Positions 7,571 to 13,460 of a stretch of 15,694 nt of DNA are shown in pieces. Numbering within the stretch: position 1 is the stretch's first letter; every line of letters begins with the position of its first letter. The position numbers and the translations under genes were made by a program. The stretch comes from Gallionella sp. (GTDB taxonomy: Bacteria; Pseudomonadota; Gammaproteobacteria; Burkholderiales; Gallionellaceae): contig JADGRM010000020.1 in assembly GCA_017880945.1 (NCBI GenBank), positions 1 through 15,694 on the forward strand. The letters are read 5' to 3'. Under the pieces are notes generated by a model. The model saw only the letters and a list, made by a program, of their open reading frames with translations. It had not been told where the DNA came from and made no database searches.

Positions 7571-8662
7571 TTAATGGATTCGTTGATATAAGCCGCCGGG
7601 TAGCACACAGATGCGACCGTTAAGTTCGAGTGTCAACAGCATGGCGGATAGCTGGCTTACCGTCAAGCCGCAGCGCACACTGAGCGTGTCGACATCCACC
7701 GGGTCGAAGCCGAGATGCTCAAGCAGCGCGGCGTCTTGGCCTTCTGAATCTGTGCCTTCTGAATTGACCGCTGGTGCGGGTGAAACCGCCAAGCCGCCGA
7801 GTTCTTCCAGAATATCCTGCGCAGTCTCGACCAGTTTCGCGCCCTGTTTAAGCAAAGCATGGCAACCTTTGCTCTGGGGCGCATGTATCGAGCCGGGAAT
7901 GGCAAACACGTCCCTCCCCTGTTCCAGGGCCAGCCGCGCGGTGATCAGCGAGCCGCTTTGCAGCGAGGCTTCCACCACCAGGCAACCGAGGCTCATGCCG
8001 CTAATGAGCCGGTTGCGGCGCGGGAAGTTGGCGGCCAGCGGTGGTGTGCCAAGCGGGAATTCAGAGATCAGCGCGCCTTGTTGTGCGAGCGCGTGCGCGA
8101 GATCACGATTAGCGGCGGGATAGACTTTATCCAGACCGGTGCCAACCACGGCGATGCTGCTGCCCAGCCCGCGCAACGCGCCGCGGTGCGCGGCGGCATC
8201 GATGCCGTGCGCCAGGCCGCTGATAATGCACAGCCCGGCATCGCTCAGAGATTTGGCAAACGCTTCGGCGTTGCTGATGCCTTGCGGTGTTGCGCTGCGA
8301 CTGCCGACCACGGCCAGCGAGGGTCGATTGAGCAAGTCCAGCCGCCCCTTTACATACAGCAACAACGGCGGATCGGGAATGTTCAACAGGGCTTGCGGAT
8401 AATCGGGATCGGCGAGGGTGACGATGCGGTTGTTGCCATCCTCGAGCCAGGCCAAGGCGGGCGCAACGGCATCGTCGGCGAAGCCTTTGTTGATTTCTGC
8501 AGCGACATCGGCTTTGACGACAGATTTGAGTGAACTGATGGATGCGGCGAAAACCGCGTCAGGCGAACCGAATTCCTTTAATAAGCGACGCGCGCTTTCG
8601 CCGCCCAAGCCGCGCGTCAGGCTCAGTGCCAGCCAAGCCTTGAGCGATGCTTCAACGATCAT
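7571..8662 (-). CDS. dprA: DNA-processing protein DprA (Smf)
   Basis: A 363-residue cytosolic protein that in naturally competent bacteria binds incoming single-stranded DNA and loads RecA; it is also kept in many species not known to be competent. An N-terminal helix-hairpin region (about 1-70) precedes the Rossmann-like core. The core shows VVGSRSATPQG (118-128), SGLAHGIDAAAHRGAL (148-163) and the FPRRNRLISG DNA-binding loop (213-222). The GSLITARLALEQGRDVFAIPG stretch ends near residue 257. A winged-helix-like C-terminus spans about 310-363. All core motifs are intact. The ATG at 8662 lies 3 bases after the stop of the LysM gene and has no ribosome-binding site of its own (the bases just upstream read CTCCTT), so re-initiation after the upstream gene is likely. 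Confidence 0.97.
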   Translation of the reverse strand: MIVEASLKAWLALSLTRGLGGESARRLLKEFGSPDAVFAASISSLKSVVKADVAAEINKGFADDAVAPALAWLEDGNNRIVTLADPDYPQALLNIPDPPLLLYVKGRLDLLNRPSLAVVGSRSATPQGISNAEAFAKSLSDAGLCIISGLAHGIDAAAHRGALRGLGSSIAVVGTGLDKVYPAANRDLAHALAQQGALISEFPLGTPPLAANFPRRNRLISGMSLGCLVVEASLQSGSLITARLALEQGRDVFAIPGSIHAPQSKGCHALLKQGAKLVETAQDILEELGGLAVSPAPAVNSEGTDSEGQDAALLEHLGFDPVDVDTLSVRCGLTVSQLSAMLLTLELNGRICVLPGGLYQRIH

Positions 8663-8665
8663 TGT

Positions 8666-9775
8666 TTAAGGAGTATTGGCACGATCCAGCAATTGCACCG
8701 GCAATTTTGTTTGCATCACCAGCGCATATGACACCTTGTCGAACACGCGGAACACGAACACTAAGCCATAGCGTTCATCAGGCAGAGTGTATTGTTTGCC
8801 TTCATATTTAACTACCTCGCCTTTTTGATACAGTGCCAGCACATGGCCGATTTCCAGGCCGTCCCGCCGGCCTTTGTTCAGAGTAATAACGGAATTTTGC
8901 CCTCCTTGGGATACGCCGCCATAAACAGAGATTATGCGTGCGGAAATTTTGCTTTCCGGCGCGCGTGGCAGATAAGTGTTGACCTCATCGACGGAAGGCA
9001 GGATCAGATGGTCGCCAGCATGAATCTCTTCGACAGCGCGGGTGATTGCAACGGTGCTGATATCTGCAAAGTGTGTCACTTCGGCGTCGCCCAGATAGAT
9101 GGCTTCGATGCCCAGTACCTCATCGGTATCGGGATCGACAAAAGTTTTTCCCGTGCGGTAAACCAGCCACTTATCGCCCTTGTCTGAAGGAAGCCCTTTG
9201 GTAAATGCGGTATCATCGTTGCCGAGTATCACGCGTCCTTCGCGTGCACCGATCAACGTGGGGGCAGTCTTTAATTCGTTTGCTTCAATGATCAGCGGAC
9301 GGCTTAAAAATGGCGCAATGGCATTGGCGGGAATGCTCGGGATGGCATCGTGAGAACTTGGATTTTCGCGGACTCTGGGAGAAAGCCTTACGATATTGCC
9401 CGCCTCGGTTACACTGCTCGCGGCTTCCATGCCGCCGATGCCGCCAGTGGCGGCTGTACCATTTTCACCGATGCGCAGGGTGCCGCTACTGCGATCAAGG
9501 AAGATCACATCGCCTGGATAAATCCAGTGCGGGTCTTTGATGAGGTCTTTGTTAAGACCCCATATATGCGGCCATTTCCACGGATCTTTGAAGAACTTGC
9601 CGGAGATATCCCACAGGGTGTCACCTTTGACGACGATGTGCCGGTCCGGTGCATCGCTGCGAACATCCATAAGAATATCCGATGGGTTCTCGGGCTCTGC
9701 AGCAAAGGCCTCATGCTCTGCAACAAAGGCCAGGATAGGCAATAAAAAGCAAATCAGCGATATAATCTTGCGCAT
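8666..9775 (-). CDS. Exported LysM-domain protein (peptidoglycan-binding)
   Basis: With the ATG at 9775 the product is 369 residues. It has a positively charged start (MRKI), a hydrophobic stretch and an A-F-A cleavage motif at residues 23-25, that is, a Sec signal peptide. A LysM domain follows at about 44-93 (HIVVKGDTLWDISGKFFKDP to YPGDVIFL), which binds glycan chains of peptidoglycan. The remaining 270 residues have no motif I can name. An in-frame ATG at 9808 would add 11 residues before the signal peptide. I prefer 9775 because GGAG sits about 5 bases upstream of it. In betaproteobacteria a LysM protein commonly heads the dprA-smg-topA operon. It is likely periplasmic or cell-wall associated; its exact job is unknown. 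Confidence 0.85.
   Translation of the reverse strand: MRKIISLICFLLPILAFVAEHEAFAAEPENPSDILMDVRSDAPDRHIVVKGDTLWDISGKFFKDPWKWPHIWGLNKDLIKDPHWIYPGDVIFLDRSSGTLRIGENGTAATGGIGGMEAASSVTEAGNIVRLSPRVRENPSSHDAIPSIPANAIAPFLSRPLIIEANELKTAPTLIGAREGRVILGNDDTAFTKGLPSDKGDKWLVYRTGKTFVDPDTDEVLGIEAIYLGDAEVTHFADISTVAITRAVEEIHAGDHLILPSVDEVNTYLPRAPESKISARIISVYGGVSQGGQNSVITLNKGRRDGLEIGHVLALYQKGEVVKYEGKQYTLPDERYGLVFVFRVFDKVSYALVMQTKLPVQLLDRANTP
9689..9730 (-). repeat. 21-bp tandem duplication in the LysM-protein signal peptide
   Basis: Two adjacent 21-base units (9710-9730 and 9689-9709, read on the minus strand) encode AFVAEHE and AFAAEPE. They agree at 18 of 21 bases. The duplication spans the end of the signal peptide. 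The A-X-A cleavage motif is present only in the second copy (A23-F24-A25). Confidence 0.8.
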
Positions 9776-9877
9776 GGAAACTCCGGCAGAGTCGATAATA
9801 AGGAACACGCATTGCTGCTGCGCTACGTTAAATTCTGCATCTAGTCTACTAAATTAGCAAGCATTTATGGGTCACGC
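9776..9877. promoter_or_regulatory. Divergent intergenic region between the lysM operon and def
   Basis: These 102 AT-richer bases must hold the promoters for two long divergent operons. On the minus strand TATTAT (9795-9800) is a reasonable -10 for the LysM gene, though it would leave a very short leader. On the plus strand TACTAA (9847-9852) is a possible -10 for def. Neither has a good -35 partner, so exact promoters are not called. def has only a weak ribosome-binding site before its ATG at 9878. Confidence 0.4.
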
Positions 9878-10381
9878 ATGGCAATTCTGAAAATTTTGCA
9901 ATATCCCGATGAGCGTCTGCATAAAATCGCGAAGAAAGTTACGCAGGTCGATGAAAGCACCCGCAAACTGGTGCGCAACATGGCTGAGACCATGTATGCC
10001 GCCCCCGGGGTGGGGTTGGCGGCGACGCAGGTGGATGTGCATGAGTGTATCATCGTGGTGGATATTTCCGAGACACACGATCAATTGAATATACTCATCA
10101 ATCCGGAGATCATCTCCAGCAGCGGTGAAGAAGAATGCGAGGAAGGCTGTCTGTCGGTGCCGGGTATCTATGAAACGGTGAGCCGCGCGGCAAGGATCAC
10201 CGTGCGCGCCTTGAATGAAAAAGGCGAAATCTTTACACTGAACGCCGAAGGTTTGTTGGCGGTGTGCATCCAGCATGAGATGGATCATCTGATCGGCAAG
10301 GTGTTTGTCGAATACCTGTCTCAGCTCAAACAAACCCGAATTCGTGCCAAGCTTAAAAAGCGCTTGCGCGAAACCATGTAA
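9878..10381 (+). CDS. def: Peptide deformylase
   Basis: A 167-residue metalloenzyme that removes the formyl group from the N-terminal methionine of new proteins. All three family motifs are intact: GVGLAATQ at 44-51, EGCLSVP at 89-95 with metal ligand C91, and QHEMDH at 132-137 with ligands H133 and H137 and catalytic E134. The length matches the usual 165-170 residues. It heads a plus-strand operon and is followed by fmt, which performs the opposite reaction on initiator tRNA; def-fmt pairing is widely conserved. Its stop codon directly abuts the left arm of a palindromic intergenic element (10382-10528). The ATG at 9878 begins the expected MAILKILQYPD; no stronger start is nearby. Confidence 0.98.
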   Translation: MAILKILQYPDERLHKIAKKVTQVDESTRKLVRNMAETMYAAPGVGLAATQVDVHECIIVVDISETHDQLNILINPEIISSSGEEECEEGCLSVPGIYETVSRAARITVRALNEKGEIFTLNAEGLLAVCIQHEMDHLIGKVFVEYLSQLKQTRIRAKLKKRLRETM

Positions 10382-10528
10382 TTCCACTTCCAATTCTTCG
10401 ATGAAACTGTGTTGGCTTCCTTGCTCACTCCTGGTCGTGCTGCTAGCACTGCCTGCGTCGTTCGCTCGTCGCCGCCCCTTCGACTTGGCTCAGGACAGGC
10501 TTGTTTCATCTTCGAATTGAAATTGGAA
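10382..10528. repeat. MITE/REP-like palindromic element filling the def-fmt gap
   Basis: The 26 bases at 10382-10407 and those at 10503-10528 are inverted repeats of each other, matching at 21 of 26 positions, with an unbroken inner block GATGAAAC/GTTTCATC. Between them lie a small central hairpin (GTGCT 10437-10441 and AGCAC 10445-10449, loop GCT) and a REP-like motif. The element starts right after the def stop and ends 8 bases before the fmt ATG, so it supplies nearly the whole spacer, including the TTGGAA that may serve as the fmt ribosome-binding site. No coding content is credible and no second copy is present in this window. Confidence 0.6.
10475..10500. repeat. REP-like motif (CTTCGACTTGGCTCAGG core)
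   Basis: The CCCCTTCGAC...GGCTCAGGACAGGC pattern is the type of short intergenic repeat seen scattered through many bacterial genomes. Its spurious translations give peptides such as PFDLAQDR on one strand and CPEPSRRG on the other, and both appear here. The recognition is from memory. Only one copy occurs in this window. Confidence 0.55.
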
Positions 10529-10536
10529 TATCTATT

Positions 10537-11502
10537 ATGAAAATCATTTTTGCCGGTACGCCGCATTTCGCGGCCAGCGCGTTGGCTGCGCTGCTCAAGG
10601 AACATCAAGTCGTTGCGGTGCTGGCCCAGCCGGATCGTCCGGCTGGACGAGGTATGCAACTGACAGCCGGTCCGGTGAAACAGCTTGCGCTGCAGCACGA
10701 CTTGCCAGTATTACAACCCGCTACGTTAAAGACGGAAGAGATACAACGTACGTTGGCCGCGCTGGAGGCCGATGTGATGGTGGTGGCGGCATATGGTTTG
10801 ATCTTGCCGAAAGCGGTGCTGCAACTCCCGCGTTATGGCTGTTTGAACATCCACGCATCCTTGCTGCCGCGCTGGCGCGGAGCCGCGCCGATACAGCGCG
10901 CGATACTGGCGGGCGATACCGAGACCGGTATCACCATCATGAAGATGGACGAAGGGCTGGATACTGGCGATATGTTGCTGCGCAACGCCTGTCCGATCGA
11001 AGCAACCGACACCGGGCATACTTTGCACGACAAACTGGCTGGGATGGGTGCGAGCAGCATCCTCGAAGCGTTGCGGCTGCTGCAAGAAAACCGTTTGACG
11101 CCGATCAAACAGGACGATGATGCGGCATGCTATGCCGCCAAGCTGGTCAAGAGCGAAGCACAGATAGACTGGCGGCAGGATGCGCGGCAAATCGAACGTG
11201 CGGTGCGCGCATACAATCCCTTTCCGGTGTGCCATGCCAACCTCAATGGCATGCCGATAAAAATCTGGCAAGCCAAATTATGTGCCGAAAAACAGGGTGA
11301 TCCGGGCAAGGTCCTGGCAGTGGACAAGCACGGCATCACGGTGGCATGCGGCAAAGACGCATTGCGCCTGGAGGTGTTGCAGCGTCCGGGCGGCAAGGCG
11401 CAATCCGCAGCCCAGTTATTGCAAGCGATGCCGATCAAGGCGGGCGATCATTTTTCAGCGAATTATAACCAGCCACCAGGTTGTCGTTCTTTGACAACCT
11501 AG
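10537..11502 (+). CDS. fmt: Methionyl-tRNA formyltransferase
   Basis: A 321-residue enzyme that formylates Met-tRNA(fMet) using 10-formyltetrahydrofolate. The N-terminal Rossmann domain carries N104 and H106 in NIHASLLPRWRGAAPIQ and D142 in GLDTGDML, matching the E. coli catalytic trio N108, H110 and D146. The C-terminal OB-like tRNA-binding domain starts near residue 205. The ATG at 10537 gives the expected MKIIFAGTPHFA. An ATG 36 bases earlier is in frame but lies within the intergenic palindromic element and is rejected. TTGGAA (10523-10528) is the likely ribosome-binding site. The last dozen or so codons and the stop are part of a strong hairpin (11473-11505), so the C-terminal tail NQPPGCRSLTT looks acquired rather than family-typical. 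It is followed by rsmB after 24 bases. Confidence 0.97.
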   Translation: MKIIFAGTPHFAASALAALLKEHQVVAVLAQPDRPAGRGMQLTAGPVKQLALQHDLPVLQPATLKTEEIQRTLAALEADVMVVAAYGLILPKAVLQLPRYGCLNIHASLLPRWRGAAPIQRAILAGDTETGITIMKMDEGLDTGDMLLRNACPIEATDTGHTLHDKLAGMGASSILEALRLLQENRLTPIKQDDDAACYAAKLVKSEAQIDWRQDARQIERAVRAYNPFPVCHANLNGMPIKIWQAKLCAEKQGDPGKVLAVDKHGITVACGKDALRLEVLQRPGGKAQSAAQLLQAMPIKAGDHFSANYNQPPGCRSLTT

Positions 11503-11505
11503 TGG
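11473..11505 (+). repeat. 13-bp hairpin spanning the fmt stop codon
   Basis: CCACCAGGTTGTC (11473-11485) pairs with GACAACCTAGTGG (11493-11505) at 12 of 13 positions around a 7-base loop (GTTCTTT). The TAG stop of fmt (11500-11502) is inside the right arm, and the rsmB ribosome-binding site AGGGG begins 8 bases after it. No T-run follows, so it is not a standard intrinsic terminator. It could stabilise the upstream mRNA, pause transcription or be a small inserted palindrome. Confidence 0.75.
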
Positions 11506-11526
11506 AATGGCCAGGGGTTTCATCAG

Positions 11527-12801
11527 ATGCACAACATACAACTTGCAGCGAGCCAAATCATTCAGCAAGTGCTGGTGGACGGGCGCAACCTGAATCAGGT
11601 GCTGGATGAATCGCTGAGCAGGAAGGCAGTCTGGACACCGGCTCAGCGCGCCGCCTTGCAGGATTTAAGCTATGGCACGTTGCGCTTCTATGGACAGCTG
11701 GATGCGCTGCTGGGTGCATTGTTGCACAAGCCGCTATCGGATCGGCGTATCTACTACGTGCTGCTGGTGGCACTCTACCAACTGCAATACAGCAAGGCCG
11801 CGCAGCATGCCGTGGTCGATCACGCGGTGCGTTCAGCGCAGATGTTGAATGCGAAAGTAAGCGGATTGGTCAACGCGATCCTGCGCAATTTTCTGCGCAG
11901 CCAGGATGTTATGCTGGAGCGCGCCGCGCAGCATGCGACGGGGCGATATAGTTATCCGCAATGGTGGATAGATGAACTGCAAGCGCAATATGGTGAACGC
12001 AGCGCGGCGATGCTCGAAGCCGGCAATCAGCACCCGCCGATGACCCTGCGCGTCAACCAGCGGCGCAATACGACGGCGGATTATTTGGCGCTGTTGAACC
12101 GGCATAATCTGTCTGCAAGGCTGATCGAGCCGGATGCGTTGCAACTGGACAAGCCGGTGCCGGTTGACAAGTTACCGGGATTTTTTGACGGGCTGGTTTC
12201 GGTGCAGGATGCCGGTGCGCAATACGCCGCACGTTTACTTGACGTTCACGACGGGATGCGCGTGCTGGATGCCTGTGCGGCACCGGGCGGCAAGACCGCG
12301 CACATCCTGGAACGTGCAGCGGTGGATATGGTGGCGGTCGACAAGGACGCAAAACGTTTGCAGCGCGTCGCAGAAAACTTGCAGCGCCTGGATCTGAGCG
12401 CGCAACTGGTGGCCGGGGATGCAGCCGAGCCGCAAGAGTGGTGGGATGGCGAGCCGTTTGATCGTATCCTTGCCGATGTGCCTTGCTCGGCTTCAGGCGT
12501 GGTGCGTCGCCATCCGGACATCAAGTGGCTGCGCCGCAGCTCGGATATTGCCGGTTTCGCCGCGCAACAGCTCCAAATTTTGCGCGCGTTGTGGCGGCTG
12601 CTGGCGCAAGATGGTAGATTGCTCTATACCACGTGCTCGGTTTTTCATCAGGAAAACGAACAAGTCGTCGCGGCGTTTCTGGCACAACAGCCGGATGCGA
12701 GGCGGTTACCGATTTCCTTGGCTAACGATAACGAGGGTCAGCTATTGCCCAATGATCAGCATGACGGATTCTTTTATGCCTTGCTGCAAAAAATTGCTTA
12801 G
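11527..12801 (+). CDS. rsmB: 16S rRNA m5C967 methyltransferase (RsmB/Sun)
   Basis: A 424-residue cytosolic enzyme (E. coli 429) that methylates cytosine 967 of 16S rRNA using S-adenosylmethionine. The N-terminal NusB-like RNA-binding domain covers about residues 1-140. The methyltransferase domain shows the AdoMet motif DACAAPGGKT (from D248), motif IV DVPCSASGVVRRHPD with C320, and the catalytic C370 in TTCSVFHQENE. These two cysteines correspond to C325 and C375 in E. coli. AGGGG (11513-11517) is a good ribosome-binding site for the ATG at 11527. The gene follows fmt, as in the widespread def-fmt-rsmB operon, and its end overlaps the start of the DUF4390 gene by 26 bases. Confidence 0.97.
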   Translation: MHNIQLAASQIIQQVLVDGRNLNQVLDESLSRKAVWTPAQRAALQDLSYGTLRFYGQLDALLGALLHKPLSDRRIYYVLLVALYQLQYSKAAQHAVVDHAVRSAQMLNAKVSGLVNAILRNFLRSQDVMLERAAQHATGRYSYPQWWIDELQAQYGERSAAMLEAGNQHPPMTLRVNQRRNTTADYLALLNRHNLSARLIEPDALQLDKPVPVDKLPGFFDGLVSVQDAGAQYAARLLDVHDGMRVLDACAAPGGKTAHILERAAVDMVAVDKDAKRLQRVAENLQRLDLSAQLVAGDAAEPQEWWDGEPFDRILADVPCSASGVVRRHPDIKWLRRSSDIAGFAAQQLQILRALWRLLAQDGRLLYTTCSVFHQENEQVVAAFLAQQPDARRLPISLANDNEGQLLPNDQHDGFFYALLQKIA

Positions 12802-13453
12802 CGCGCTGCTGCGCAGCGTGCTGCTTGTCTGGCTGAGTGTCGCAGCAGCCCAAGCGGAAGGCATTTCCGTCAACAAGGTCGAAGTGCGCTTGGGCGAGGA
12901 GGGCTACCAGCTTTCCGCCAGTTATAACATCAGCCTGAATTCCGTGGTGCAACAGGCGTTGTCGCGCGGCATCCCGCTTTATTTTGTTGGCGAGTTTTCA
13001 ATTACACGTTCCCGGTGGGATTGGCTGGATAACGCGCAGCAGGCAGTATCGCGCGGGATCCAGTACTACTTTGTGGACAAGCCTAAACTGACGCACTGGT
13101 CCTGGCTGGATGCCGGGATTTTCAAAGGCGAGCAGACTGTCAGGCTTTCTTACAACGTGCTGACGCGGCGCTACCGTATTTCGCGAGGTGCGCTGTTCCA
13201 GAATTTTGAAAGCCTGGAAGAGATGCTAAACATCCTGGCAAGACAAAACTCCGCAGCCATTCCCGCAGAGTTGATGAAAAAGGACGGCAAATACATGGCT
13301 GCGGCGCGATTGCGGCTGGACATCACGCAGTTGCCCAGGCCGCTGCAGGTGAACGCGCTGACAGGCAACGATTGGACGCTTGATTCCGCCTGGTATCGCT
13401 GGGTGATCAATCCGGCGGAAATTACCCCACACATCGAAAGTAAAGCGGAGTGA
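12776..13453 (+). CDS. Exported DUF4390-domain protein
   Basis: With the ATG at 12776 the product is 225 residues: MPCCKKLLSALL, a hydrophobic run, then an A-Q-A cleavage motif near residue 27, that is, a signal peptide. The mature part (from EGISVNKVEVRLGEEGY) is rich in beta-strand-like segments with many tryptophans and matches what I remember of the DUF4390 family, whose function is unknown. The start overlaps the rsmB end by 26 bases. In-frame ATGs at 12752 and 12761 are possible but lie further from the hydrophobic core and have no better ribosome-binding site. The frame stays open upstream to about 12419, but that part is only a shadow of rsmB. The gene ends 7 bases before ntrY, and its regular place between rsmB and ntrY suggests a role linked to the membrane or to NtrY signalling. 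This is inference. Confidence 0.8.
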   Translation: MPCCKKLLSALLRSVLLVWLSVAAAQAEGISVNKVEVRLGEEGYQLSASYNISLNSVVQQALSRGIPLYFVGEFSITRSRWDWLDNAQQAVSRGIQYYFVDKPKLTHWSWLDAGIFKGEQTVRLSYNVLTRRYRISRGALFQNFESLEEMLNILARQNSAAIPAELMKKDGKYMAAARLRLDITQLPRPLQVNALTGNDWTLDSAWYRWVINPAEITPHIESKAE

Positions 13454-13460
13454 TGTCGCG

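Noticed and set aside
10321..10698. 125-codon minus-strand open frame across the def-fmt gap
   Set aside because: It runs through the ends of two well-supported genes and contains the spurious CPEPSRRG-type peptide typical of REP-like repeats.
12419..12775. N-terminal extension of the DUF4390 frame back into rsmB
   Set aside because: This part is in a second frame inside the rsmB methyltransferase domain. A signal peptide begins right after the ATG at 12776, so the long version would bury it.
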